Positions 49,114-60,560 of a stretch of DNA of 64,000 bases are shown here, one piece after another. A program made the translations under genes and the position numbers. Origin of the DNA: Lumbricus terrestris (Eukaryota; Annelida; Clitellata; Crassiclitellata; Lumbricidae); the NCBI GenBank assembly GCA_949752735.1, contig OX457038.1, forward strand, positions 19,891,512-19,955,511. The letters are read 5' to 3'. The stretch's first letter is position 1, and each line of letters begins with the position of its first letter. The notes under the pieces are model-generated. The model was not told where the DNA came from, ran no database searches, and saw only the letters and a program-made list of their open reading frames with translations.

Positions 49114-50028
49114 CAGGGCCGTAGCAACAATGAACGTGGCCCCCTCCGAACATATGTACGGGGCGGCGAGGCCCCTTACAATGCAGAAAATGGGATGCGA
49201 TGCACGTAATTCCGTGACCTGCTTATTCTAAGTAATTTCGCTTCATTATTATTAAGCTCTAAATCTGATATTATTATCAGTGGCAGCGCCAGAATTTCAG
49301 TTGGGGGACTGAATTCTCAAGAAGGAAATTTTCCATTTTCTGCCGCCAAAATTTATGACAATCTTTTTTTCTTTTTTTAATCATTTGGTGGAAATCTCAT
49401 GAAAATTTTCCATTTTCACCCGCCAAAATTTCTGATGACTTTTTTCTTTTTTAGTCATTTGGTCGAAATCTCAAGAAAAATTTTCATTTTCACTCGCCAA
49501 AACGACCTTTTTAGGTCGATATCTCGTGCATATGGTTTTAGTTTTTAAGGGACCGATCATGGAAATGTTTCATTTTTACATGTAAAAACCGGATTACCTT
49601 TTTTGGGGAGGGGGCATAGCAACGCTGCTGATTATTATTATAATCTATGAAATTTTCTAGAATTGGCATCAAAGTGCCCTGGCCCAGTAGGTCTACTGCA
49701 TATCTGAAAATTCGTTGCATTTCCAGCGTTTAAAATCTGTCTCTCAGGGCCCTTACAATGCAGACATTGGAATGCGGTATTTATATTGTATACAGCCTAC
49801 AATAAAATTATAATGGGTATTCATCATGTATAACCTATATAGGGCTACAGTGTGCACGTGTTCCGTACTTACTGCTGCTGAAGTCTTTCGAACAGTGCTT
49901 TCATTGTACAACAGCGTCAATAAATGTCACTAACCTATAGCTACACATTACATTTTTTGCCACTTTCGGGGCCCCCTTTCTTGCGGGGGCCCCCTCCGGT
50001 CGGAGGGTACGGAGGGCAGTGCTCTCTG
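49114..50028. mobile_element. Middle hAT-type insertion of the nest
   Basis: Exact duplication CTTACGAC at 49106-49113 and 50029-50036. Left end CAGGGCCGTAGCAACA is hAT-like; the right end (complement of CAGAGAGCACTGCCCTCCGT) matches it poorly. CCCTTACAATGCAG occurs twice inside. The outer subrepeat reads continuously once this segment is removed. Confidence 0.75.
49278..49630. mobile_element. Inner hAT-type MITE of the nest
   Basis: CAGTGGCAGCGCCAGAATTT at the left and the complement of CAGCAGCGTTGCTATGCCCC at the right, with exact duplication ATTATTAT at 49270-49277 and 49631-49638; 353 bp. Related to 28841-29131. Confidence 0.75.
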
Positions 50029-50789
50029 CTTACGACTTCAAAGGTGTCTCCTTCCATTGTTTAAATCTGTCAAATTTCCTAACTGTAATGGTATTATTTT
50101 AGGCTTTCAACTCAGCAAAATCTCTTATAATTTCATTCCTGAAAGACTTGATTTAGGAGTTCAACAAATATCCCTCCCCAATGGTTAAATTCGATGAATT
50201 TTCAATTGCAATAGTTGCATTTCAGGCTGTCATTTTAACGAAACGGCTCATCATTTCAGTGCCGAAAGTCGCGAATTATGACTTCACAAGTGAACCCTTG
50301 TATTTTAAAATATTTTTTACATAATTATTCACACTGCATTTGTCATTATTTTAAGCTGTCACATCAACAAATTTCTCATAATTATTTCATTGCTGAACGA
50401 AAGTTTAACGCTTAAGTCTCCACCACCGTCACCACGTCGTCGGCCTATAAATGTTTGAATTTCCACACTGCAGAGGCAGAATTTTTTGCTGTCGTCGTAA
50501 CAAAATTGCTCATTATGAATAAACAGTGGATAACACTCTAGACATTTATAATGATAGGCCTATTTCTGAAATATTTCTGAAATATTGGAGATATCAGCAT
50601 CTTTTTTTATCAAAAAATCCTACAGTTTTAACCTAGTAAATTTGGCGAAAGACGACCTTTTTCAGTCATTCGCAACTGATTTTTGGTAAACAAGCGACCC
50701 GGCTGAGACCCGGCAACAGCAGGTCTCGAAAATCGATGCCGGGTCTGCGACCCGGACCGACCCGGCTCACTTTCAGCCCTGCCAATAGG

Positions 50790-52514
50790 TCAATAGTTGC
50801 CGTTTCAGACATTTTTACTCTGTTCTTATTTAATATCCCAGTCCCTGAAAGATCAAAATCATGTACCTCGGAGCATTAAAAAAATAATTGTAGGGGACAT
50901 AACCGTTACATATGCCTATTTTAGGTCTCCGGACAATTTGTTTAACCTGAGGAATTTGAACTGCCTCAGAACAAAAATAATCTTTCTGTCCTAAATTAAT
51001 CTCCGCCAGCATTTAATCTAAACACGACATCTATGGGAATTGCCCTCGGGATTTTTTCTCCACAGAAATATAATAAGCGAATAATTACTTCGTGTTGTTG
51101 TTGATATTATAACCCAATGTTATATGAGCAGTAGTAGGCCTACATTTATTGAAGTCTTAAATGTCACTAAAATATAAGAGCAATTTTGTTAGGACGACGG
51201 CCCAAAATGACACCATTACAATAATATGGATATTGAAAAACTTCTTTAAAGACCCTCTGCGCCATGCGTTTCGACGATCGTTCTTCGGGCGCTCGTTCGA
51301 TCCATTCATAAAACCTTGATTCCATCCGAAATGGGGGACTAAAGCTTAAGCCCTGATGTTTGGTGGGATGGACTCAGTGGATGAATTGTTTTCACAAATT
51401 TCAAGTGAAGACTTATTCGTTCACCCTTCTCCAAAATCAATTTCAAAAACATTTTATAGGCCTACATCGTGGACTCTGGATATCAGAGCTCATGATAATT
51501 CTCTAAAGTTTACCGTCCTCTCTTTCACTTTCTTATTTTCATTCTTGCGTATTATAGTAAATGTGTTTTCCGTTGCCCCGTTATCACAGAGAACCAGTCG
51601 CTGATCACTGCACCTGAAACCATTCTTATCTTAGTAAATTCGACTGATGGAAACTTAATGGATCAGGAAAGTAGAAGTCAGGATGGGGTGGACGAGAAAA
51701 TTGCACCAAATGAGTGAAACGCCCGGATGTCACTGTTAGCCGTAAATGTATTTATGGGTATAATCTTCATGTAGCGCCTGTAGTCGAGTGGAGGTCGTGA
51801 ATTTTTCATGAGATCAAACGGTTTGGTCGAATTCGCAAATAAGAAGCGTCGCATTGTGTTTACGTCGTTGGCAGTGAAACCGTTTCGAGGAGGGACAGAG
51901 GCCAAAGGGCCCGCAGGGGGTAACAGGGGTCACAGGGTCCACATGCAGGGGCCACATGGGTCGCAGGGTTCGCAGGGTTCACATGGGTCGCAGTGTCCGC
52001 AGGGACAATAGGATCGGGTGGGGCAAAGGGTCGGAGAGGCCAGTGACCGGTTTTGGCCGAGCTTAGAATTACATGTCCATGTTTGCATGCTCAGAGATAT
52101 ATAAATTATATAGCGCATGTAGTTGACAACAATTACTATGGCATTGATAGTTGGAGAACTAGGCTCACACGGGCTGGAATAAAACCGTATCCTGTCTAAA
52201 ACATCATGCATTTCTGTGCACAGTAGACGCTTTACTGCCACCATCGTCACTGTCATCATTTTTTGCAAACATTCAGCAACGTTTCGGAACATACCACATG
52301 AGCCTTATAAGTCCCTTTTTTAAAAAGCTGTGTCTGGTTACACCAGAGGTTGGTGTTCAGTTTGAACAAGAAGTGCACAAGCCCTACACGTTGCTCATCA
52401 TTATACACAGAAGTGTAGACTTTTAGTCTGCACTTAGTCTACAACTAGTGTGCCCGACAGCCAGTGTCCGACCGTAGGTCACATTTTGCTCTTTTATGGC
52501 AGAGTGTGAACTTC
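50790..52514. other. Intergenic DNA with a small G-rich minisatellite
   Basis: At 51905-52012 short G-rich units (GGGTCGCAG/GGGTTCACA) repeat; the resulting GxY-like peptide superficially resembles collagen but is a repeat artefact. Otherwise nothing recognised. Confidence 0.5.
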
Positions 52515-52890
52515 CCATAGGCCAAGGCTGTTAATATCGCGATAAAGTATCGCAATACTTGGTATCGCCGATACTTTTTTCAGTATCGCAGCGAGTATCG
52601 CGATAGTTTAATTTTGTTGGTATCGCATGCGTATCGCCGATACTTTTTTTAGCCTGTCAGCGATACTCGATACCAATAGGCTACTTTTTTCACAATAATT
52701 TATATAGTTTCTCATCCGCTTGAATAGTGACTCTTGGGTGCGATCTCATCGATCTGTGATCTTTGACCGGAATGGACGGAAATCGAGATCTATAAATAGT
52801 CAAATGACCGGAAACGTGACCTTTATTTAGATTGGAATCTTTGCAGAGTTACATGTAGTATGGCTAAGTGATAGACTCATGAATAATGTA

Positions 52891-54293
52891 CAGGGTGGCT
52901 CAAAAAAAAACGTACCACCGGGGAAAATGCGATATCTTCGCAGCCGATCGAACTTTTTCTGCGAAAATTTTCCAATTTGTAGGGGAATGAATTTCCAACA
53001 ATACCTGAAAGTTTCATTTGAAACTTTTCATGTTTGCAAAAGTTACAGCTGTTCAAACTTAAAATTTCGTTTTTTCAATTATCCGCGGAAAATTGACGTC
53101 ACTTGTAGATTTCCAAGTCAAATGATATCACTTTTCACTACGACCTCAGCATTCCGTTTTGCAGTTTATTGTAAGGTATAATGAGAGTGTCCACTCCCTG
53201 CCTTAACACAAGCTCAAATTCTTTTTGTGAAGCTCAGTATGGCCTTGTTGGTCGGGTCCTGCGGCAACTGACCCCACATTAGCAGCAAGACTTGCTTCAG
53301 CTGGCCAATGTTCTCCAACTTGGGATTAAATGTCTTGCAGCGTTCCAGCATAGCTCCCCAGACGTGATAAACAAGAGGGTTAAGGTCTGGCGAGTTTGTA
53401 AATCATCTTTGCCAATGCATTTACTTCAGTTGATGTCAATAAGGTAGCGCCATCATAATCAACCTTGCCGTGCGAGCAAGCAGGCGCACTGTCCTGCTGC
53501 ATAATAAAACCAGATGTTAGAGCATACCTGGTCTTCAATGAGTCTGGGTAAGCGAGTTCAATGATGAGTTTGACATCTAACCTACTGAATGGGATTAATT
53601 GCAGTCTTTTCTTGCAGCCGCAACACACGCCGGCATATCTGATGCCGAAACCACGATTTGCTTTGCAAACTTGACCTTTCGATTACCAAGCGAATTTCGT
53701 GAAAATCGCGCTTTTTCCGTCAGATCAAGCGACCACTTCCTGCCTCTCTTCTGACATCTGATCTTCGTTACATAAACACGTTTGCAGATAGTCTTCAATG
53801 TGCTCAGGCTCCACTTTTCACTGGGTATTTTGCTATGATCACGCGATGTCTCAGTCTCTGTTCATGCAAAGTCCGAGTTCCCATTTTATCTTTTGCAGAA
53901 ACTTTGCCCATGACGTTCATTGTTTGGGTTCACCAATTGAGACCTTAATCTATAAAATATCACCAAATACCAGCAGATTGCTTCATAAACAGCTTCTTTA
54001 CAGCTCATAGTGAGGTCGTATGACATCATCATCAATGTGTGTGTGTTGTAATTTGCCAAACATCCTAATGAAATCACTTGTATTGGAGCATGATTCTCCG
54101 GATAATTGAAAAAACGAAATTTTAAGTTTGAACAGCTGTAACTTTTGCAAACATGAAAAGTTTCAAATGAAACTTTCAGGGATTGTTGTATATTCATTCC
54201 CCTTCAAATTGTGAAATTTTCGCAGAAAAACCCCAATCGGCTGCGAAGATATCGCATTTTCCCCGGTGGTACGTTTTTTTTTGAGCCACCCTG
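52891..54293. mobile_element. Tc1/mariner element with about 200-bp TIRs
   Basis: Starts CAGGGTGGCTCAAAAAAAAA and ends with its complement; the inverted match extends about 200 bp (52891-53090 against 54100-54293). A TA duplication flanks it (52889-52890, 54294-54295). Length 1,403 bp; the interior encodes a broken transposase on the minus strand. Confidence 0.95.
53214..53885 (-). pseudogene. Mariner-type transposase, frameshifted
   Basis: Would cut and paste the element between its terminal repeats by DDE/D chemistry. Minus-strand pieces in different frames: GTRTLHEQRL (near 53885), GNRKVKFAKQIVVSASDMPA (53595-53798 frame), GFIMQQDSAPA (53380-53628 frame; QQD carries the second catalytic Asp), then NSPDLNPLVYHVWGAMLERC through LPQDPTNKAILSFTKRI and TGA at 53214-53216. 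The PDLNPLVYHVW motif normally reads ...D-Y, so the third catalytic Asp is Val here. Spacing from QQD to that residue is about 40. At least two frameshifts plus the D-to-V change make it dead. The N-terminal DNA-binding domain is poorly preserved. Confidence 0.8.
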
Positions 54294-54531
54294 TATATAG
54301 ATTAGTAGTTACACTGCTTGTACTGCTTAACACTGTTTAACGGGCAATGGCATGTGCTTTTTTAGTAATTAAACTTCAAAACTTATCAAAAAGTATTGGT
54401 AAAAGTATTGGTATTGGTATTGCAATACTTTTAAGAAATAGTATTGGTATTGCCAATACTTTTATTAGTAAGTATTGGTATTGGTATTGCCAATACTTTA
54501 TTCCAGTATTGTTAACAGCCCTGCCATAGGC

Positions 54532-54758
54532 ATTCGGTGTCTAGATGGCAATGATTGTGTCTTCGATTAGTGTCTGCTTGCTTCTATACTGTACAACAAA
54601 GTGCAATGCTAGAAAGTTTTTTTAGTATAAAATAAATGATTCAGATTCAATAATCATGTTAAGGCACGAAATAGACAATTCTGATGATGGCGATACAACC
54701 GAAGGAACGCAAGACATGTGAGGGAAGCTACCGTGGATTGAGTCGTTTCTAGACATTA
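54532..54758. other. Spacer, no gene recognised
   Basis: Short stretch between the hAT duplication and the pentamer array. Confidence 0.4.
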
Positions 54759-55015
54759 TGCGCATGCAATTCAATGCAATGCAATGCGATGCAATGCAAT
54801 GCCATGCAATGAAATGCAATGCAATGCCATGCAATGCAATGCAATGCCATGCAATGCCATGCAATGCAGTGCAATGCAATGTTATACCATGCAATGCAAT
54901 GCAATGCCATGCAATGCAGTGCAATGCCATGCAATGCAGTGCAATGCAATGCCATGCAATGCAATGCAGTGCAATGCAATGCCATGCAATGCAATGCAGT
55001 GCAATGCAATGCAAT
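54759..55015. repeat. ATGCA pentamer array
   Basis: About 50 pentamer units (GCAAT/GCCAT/GCAGT variants). Open frames on both strands are artefacts. Confidence 0.96.
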
Positions 55016-56053
55016 CGACCGTTAGAAATTGTTGTTCGTTAGACGATGTTTGTTTAATGGATCAGATATTATTTTTTTACAGTGACTGGATGAGACATAA
55101 GGAAAGATAACTGATTGAACCGTTCTTGTTCTAAGCCATCTTCATCAACATTAGGCTTGTATTATAGGCTTCATCTCAAGGGTACAGCCACGAAACAATT
55201 TTGTGGGGTTTTACGGAGTAGTTTTTGTTGTTTCTATATTATGAGTTTCTGATAATGGTTTGCCTAAATGCATTTAGTTGGGGTTAGAGCCCGTAAAACG
55301 ATCCTATGTTTCATACTCACTATCGTAAAAATAAGTAGGCTATCATCTAATTTTTAATGAATGATGATCATTATAATTAAGTCTTATAAATTGTCATCAC
55401 CGCCAGCACAATCATTGGACCTACAATCAACCACAAATATCATAAACAACATCTCAATCATTCTTATTCGTTGCCCTAGTCGTCATTATCATAATCGCCA
55501 TCATTCATCTTCATCATCATCAACAACAACAACAACTTGTATTCTAGACATCAACTACTTCCTTGTGCGCTCCAATGGTCAACTTACACTGAAGGCTCCG
55601 TTTGACAAGCCCTGAATGCGATCAAATTTCCGATCCGTCAAGCATGCTGGTCATGTTTTCCATTGCATAAATAAATGCTCGGCAATAACAAACGTATCTG
55701 AATTAATTCCAGCAATGAAGAGCTCGTATTTGAATCGTTAGAAAGTTGCATTGAATCGCAATTCCTTCGTTTGACGACGAATCCTTTTTTCATGTCCGTT
55801 CTAAAGTTTGTAGACGAGAAGAGACAGCGCCGAACAGTACGTGAATTATTGCAGCGTCCCTTGAGGAGATCGATACCCAGCGTTAGAATAAGAATATTTC
55901 AATAGGGAATGAAGACCGTAGCCTACAACATGGAGACTACAACAACTGAAACATTTATACACTGATGGAATTGAAAGAGACTCAGTGAAGACCGATCATG
56001 AACACAGACATGACTGACGATGTATTGGAATCTAAGCATGTGTGCCAAATATA
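55016..56053. other. Intergenic DNA, no gene recognised
   Basis: Contains a CATCAT/CAACAA simple run near 55500-55540; nothing else. Confidence 0.5.
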
Positions 56054-56456
56054 CAGGGTGGGTCGGCATAATTGCAACGACTTTGAATGCGTATTAATCA
56101 GCTAAGCTTTTTGTCATTTATTTAGGCTTAATACATCAAATTAAAGATAGGCTCCTAATCTATTATTAACATGCGAACCCATTAATTTTTTACTGTATTC
56201 TTAGCCTACATGAAGTAGATCGTGACAAAGCAAAATACTCGTTTTTAAGTAGCTGGCTAATAAAAAAATCATGGCAATTTTGACAGTAGCTGCATGGACA
56301 CAACATCATATCATAAAAGAAATTTTTACTGTAAGCCAACTTAATTATTAATTAGGACTCAGGTCTCTGCTGTGATCTTTTCTAATCATAAACAAATTAT
56401 AAAACTGGCTGGGTTATACGCAGTGAAAGTCGGTGCATTTATGCTGACCCACCATG
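56054..56456. mobile_element. Tc1/mariner-type MITE, TA TSD
   Basis: CAGGGTGGGTCGGCATAATT at the left and the complement of CATGGTGGGTCAGCATAAAT at the right, similar over about 40 bp; TA on both flanks (56052-56053, 56457-56458). 403 bp, non-coding. Confidence 0.88.
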
Positions 56457-56515
56457 TAGTTCAGGAATTGAAGAATCGTCGGAGTACTGTGTGCATGTGG
56501 TTCTAACAGCGGTAG

Positions 56516-56672
56516 GTCTCTGTCTCTCTGTATCTGTCTCTGTCTCTCTGTCTCTGTCTCTCTATCTGTCTGTCTCTCTGTATCTGTTTCTGTCTCTGTT
56601 TCTGTGTCTGTTTCTGTCTCTGTCTGTCTGTGTCTGTCTGTGTCTGTCTGTCTGTCTCTATCTATCCATCTA
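56516..56672. repeat. TCTG/TCTC microsatellite
   Basis: Pyrimidine simple repeat; Leu/Ser-rich frames are artefacts. Confidence 0.93.
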
Positions 56673-56689
56673 TCTCTCATCGTCCATCA

Positions 56690-57490
56690 TGATACATCAT
56701 TATAGGCCCGAGAGACGTCTTCGTTTATCATGATTAAACAGTCAAACAACAAAATGTTATCTTAATCGCAAGCAATAAAATTTACGAAACGCTGCTCTAT
56801 AGCTAAGTATAGAGGACTTGCTTATTCAGGAGCACCTCATGCACACAAACAATGTCTATATAATTTACTCAGATGATTGATAACAAGTTCATGAATAACT
56901 AGTTAACGGGAACTGCATATTATACATTAGGGTATAGCAAGAAAAATGTTTTCGTTTAAAATGAACTTTGGCATAACTTAAAAGGTTGCTCCAGGTCCTA
57001 AATGAAAGAACTGAAGAAAAATTGCATCAAATTTATTGCATCTAATTTTGCCGCCGAGCACCTGAAGGTTAGTCTTCTTTCGTAGCTGCAAACCATGGCA
57101 AAACACATACTGTGCAAACGCGAGAACTATGGTCATGGAGAAATAGACAGAAAAGAAAGAGAAAGGAAATTGAATAACAAGAAATATTATAAATCTCAAG
57201 GAATGTGTAAAGTATAGATGATGCAAAAGACAATGATTCTAGCTGTGATACAGTTGACTCCGATTCCACAGCGTCAGAATCATGTTTATATGCGATCTGA
57301 AGGAAAAACATGTTCTCGCTACATCAAGTCACTCTCAGCTTTGTCAAGGGAATGCAGTTTCTCCAATGCAGTACTGTTTGTGCTGCACTTACAACAGAAG
57401 TAGGCTTACTTGTGAATTATGGAATTGTGACTGAGATGTCAGAGTTCAGCTACTGACAGATTGTGGGAAGAGAAAGAGAGAAAGGTTTTG
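56690..57490. other. Intergenic, no gene recognised
   Basis: May contain further decayed parts of the protein at 57500-58475, but no motif is clear enough to claim. Confidence 0.4.
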
Positions 57491-57499
57491 TAAAACATT

Positions 57500-58475
57500 A
57501 TCCGATGGAAGAGAAGAAAGGCGTGAAGCTAGAGTATTGTATTTTGATGGCATAGGACAGATATAACTGCTTGTATGCAGACATTTTGTCGTAAATATCA
57601 AATAATGGAAGAGTATACATGTTTGATACGAGAACTGGGATCACTTTTTTTAGGGCATAGCTCACCAAAGAGTGGATAAGTCGCAGGAATTTTCGGAGCA
57701 ATGCGCGAATTCTTGTCTGATGGGCCTAATGATATTTCTTTCAGTTCAATAATAGCTGTTGACTGTGATGGAACCGCGGTAAATAAAGGAATGCATGTTG
57801 TGACAATGGAGTATAATAAGAAAACTGGAGTTACATGCAAGGCGTCCTGTCCTCTCCAATGGTTCATCTGCATGTTCCATTTCAATGAGTTGACGTTACG
57901 ATATTTATTTGCTCATCATTTATCAAGCTTCCTACCATACTTTGAGAGAAAGGTTGCTAATAAATGTATTCAACAGAATGGCTACTATGGTTGCCTAGAA
58001 AATGCTTAAGTGAATATGCTGATTTATGAGAAAAAACGTGCAGAACTGGTAGCCAGAAGAATTAAACTAGCAAAGGAAACTGATCGTTGTCCATTAGCAG
58101 TTCATGTGATACTAGAACATTCACAATCCCAAAACTAAATTTTGAAGCCACTGTCTACTGTGTTCTAGTTAACTGGTTGGATGTTTCTATACTTGAACCT
58201 CCAATAAGCAAGTTTAAGAAAATGATCTTAACGAACACATTAAAACTTGCAGTAGGCCTATGTTAGATCTTAAAAATACCATTGCCACAAGCATGCAGTC
58301 AAAGTTGCTACAGGTAGTACTGACGCAGCAAGGTCAGTTTGTGACAAAGAACGTAGAGAAGGCCACATTTGAAGAAAGCGTGAATTCCTCAAAAACATGG
58401 TCAAATATACCACAAAAAGTAAGTGGACTTTATAATATGAGTGAAACGCATTGTCACCATGTGAACATTTCGTGA
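57500..58475 (+). pseudogene. Decayed TE-associated uncharacterised protein
   Basis: Plus-strand pieces in order: LYFDG (near 57540); EEYTCLIRELGSLFLGHSSP (about 57608-57668), with a TAA a few codons on; then IIAVDCDGTAVNKG and CPLQWFICMFHFNELTLRYL within 57701-58009; then, after stops and frame changes, PKLNFEATVYCVLVNW and ILEPPISKFKK near 58130-58220. These match, from memory, a widespread uncharacterised metazoan protein family (DGTxVNTG ... RPLQWxxCLLHxNELPLRHLF ... PKINF..DLIDW) that occurs in many near-identical copies and looks transposon-encoded. Multiple stops and frameshifts: dead copy. Enzymatic function is unknown to me. Confidence 0.65.
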
Positions 58476-59445
58476 AGCGTAACTAAGGACCACAAGTTTT
58501 TCTCAACTTTAATAATTCATTCCATTTTTTAAGTTAGAATAATGCATTGGTACCGTCTATAAATGACGTCACGTAACTGGAGGGGGAGTGGGTCAGTGGT
58601 CACACATCTATGACGATTTGTGACAGTTCATTGCTAGATATCATGTGGCTTTTGTTTTAACGTGTGACGAGGGGTAAATGGGGATCGCCCTAAACTGCGT
58701 GACGTCTTTTATGGACGACCCCTTGCTTGTGACTCATTGATGTTGGAATTGCCAAGCAAATTTGCATGCTGTGCCATAAAATGTGGCTCACAATATTCCT
58801 ATTTTTAGGCCTAATTACTACTTTAGATAAGAAAATGGTCAAATTTCAGCAGTGTTAATGCAATGCTCAATAGTACGGTGTACTCGAATAACTTCAGGGC
58901 CATGGCGGCAAAGTTAAGCAGCATGTCAGAAACAAAATTTCTATACCAGACACTATTATATGCATAGGAGCAACAAATTAATATATGCCAAACATAATTC
59001 TTTCTCGTCACTATGCCCTATTATACATGGCAAAGTAAATTGTCTACATCCTGTGCTAAAGCTGAGGCTCTTAGCCTATTCTCACGCACAGCTAATGGAG
59101 TTAAGCTTAAAACAAAATTTGACGACACACATTCAATCGTCGTAATAATGTTAATATCGCTAAAATATAAAAAATGTTAAAGCTGAACTAGCCTATTCAT
59201 TTTGAAATGTTAAAAATGTTAATGAATGAAAATGTTGACACTGAATGCTTTAGAGTGTCTAAAGGTTCCGATATTCTAAATTCCGCTGATCTATAGGCTA
59301 ATCCTATCTCGATTCTACGTCATTTTATGACTCTACGCTAATTGCTTGACCTAACAGTCAATGGAATTTTGCTCCAGGATTTTGAGTGGATCATAGAAAG
59401 GCAAAGATCCACAGGTTTGCGAGTGCAATACCTACGTACAGTTGC
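58476..59445. other. Intergenic, no gene recognised
   Basis: AT-rich with short frames only. Confidence 0.45.
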
Positions 59446-59449
59446 AACC

Positions 59450-59970
59450 TATATATATATATATATTCGTTTTATTGACAAAATAACGATCGACATAACG
59501 CGACAGTTAACAAGCACAAAGGAGCAGCGGATAAAGCCTAGTAAATGTTTTTATACAGCATCCGTGTTATGAAGTTTTTATTGTTTTTGTTGGTTAGTTC
59601 GAATGGATGTAGCCTATGGCGTAGATTGTATTTTCCAGGAAGTCTATCGAAGAAAAATTTGCGAAGAACATGATTGTTGTCTATAATAATAGCTGCAAAG
59701 AGTGCAGCATCAGCAGCCTCAGCCATAATGACTGCTTTGTGGGAGTCGGATGGGAGGAATCCAGCTCGTCTGACACGTCCTAGGAACCTTTCTATGCGGT
59801 CGACCTCACCAGCGCTCAGCAGTCCCCACCAGGCTGGAGAGGCGTACAGCAGACGTGCAACTGTGGTCGCTCGAGTAATGACGTGCAATGCCGGTGTCCT
59901 GGCATGCCGTGAGCTCGCAGCACACGCAAAGCGTAAATTGAAGAGGCACACGAGCTTAGAGTATTATCAA
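59450..59970 (-). pseudogene. 3' end of a CR1/Rex-like LINE
   Basis: The minus-strand frame 59951-59538 encodes the C-terminal region after the reverse-transcriptase core: TRATTVARLLYASPAWWGLL, then VDRIERFLGRVRRAGFLPSD, NHVLRKFFFDRLPGKYNLR, and ends FITRMLYKNIY before TAG. I recognise this as the conserved tail of non-LTR retrotransposon polyproteins (LLYASPAWWGFx ... RxxRxGYLP ... YNLRxRxHxFxLxxK..NFIxRMLY). The 3' UTR ends AATAAAACGAATATATATAT. The catalytic RT domain and endonuclease are absent: a 5'-truncated insertion. The remaining frame has no stop. Confidence 0.82.
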
Positions 59971-60009
59971 CATGCTCCGAGACAGTTAGATGTTCACCAA
60001 TTGTAACCC

Positions 60010-60560
60010 CCAGTATTTTTTATAGAAGTAGCTCTTCCTAACCATGGATCCCTGGACACTTTAAGCTCAAACTAACGAATAAAAATAAAGGAACAGCTTG
60101 GCCTATATATAAACTGTTTTTATAGATTAAAAAGAGCAACAAAGTTATCATCGGTTTTCCATAGTACAAGGCACACTAACAGTTTCAAGACCAAGCAACA
60201 AGCATGGGATGAACTCCGATAAGAACTGTCAAAACTAAACGCTGCCCTTCAAAATGCTCATTTATTGTCACGGAAAACTGGAAGAAGTGGGCCTGCCGGA
60301 AGTTTTTAGCTAGAAAGCTTGGGACCATGGGCCTCTGAACGTTTTTCAACTTCGTTATTATGGCTTCTACGCTCTGATTACGCGAACAGTTGACAGCTAG
60401 GGAATATCCGACCATTGCGCGTCATCAGTAGTAGATTCGCAAAATTTCCTTCTTTATGGCAATGTTTCCCCATTATTTTCAAATGTTCGACCGACCTATA
60501 CAGCATTGGGTAAAATTTTAATCGGCGCATTCGGTAGCGTGGTATACTACGTATGTCTTG
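60010..60560. other. Intergenic, no gene recognised
   Basis: No element boundaries or coding motifs seen. Confidence 0.45.

Larger units (their letters stand above)
49010..50530 (+). repeat. Diverged subrepeats of roughly 125 bp
   Basis: At least five versions of a unit built from CACACTGCAATGGTAGCATT-like, TTTTAGGCTGTCATTTTAAC-like and CTCATAATTTCAGTGCTGAA-like blocks (near 49025, 50045, 50165, 50325 and 50455), interrupted by the insertion at 49114-50028. Similar blocks follow the hairpin module in the 14.55-kb element. Confidence 0.65.
48488..50781. mobile_element. Outer hAT-type element of a three-level nest
   Basis: Terminal repeats CAGGGCTGAAAGTG (complement at the right) and exact duplication CCAATAGG at 48480-48487 and 50782-50789; total span 2,294 bp including later insertions. 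Internal order: GC-rich hairpin module, a block shared with 6.7 kb, then AT-rich subrepeats. GACCCGG motifs are concentrated near the right end. No transposase. Confidence 0.88.
52523..54523. mobile_element. hAT-type MITE carrying a nested mariner, 8-bp TSD
   Basis: Terminal repeats CAAGGCTGTTAA and CAGGGCTGTTAA (inverted) with exact duplication CCATAGGC at 52515-52522 and 54524-54531. Without the nested element it would be about 596 bp. Left internal sequence is built from GTATCGCGATA/GTATCGCCGATAC motifs, right from AGTATTGGTATTGCAATACT motifs: CpG-bearing versus TpG-bearing versions of one iterated palindromic motif. Confidence 0.9.

Noticed and set aside
51808..52011. Collagen-like GxY peptide
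   Set aside because: Short, lacks a consistent GXY register across its length, and derives from a G-rich minisatellite.
54622..55110. His-Cys-Ile-Ala / Cys-Asn-Ala-Met repeat proteins
   Set aside because: Products of an ATGCA pentamer array.
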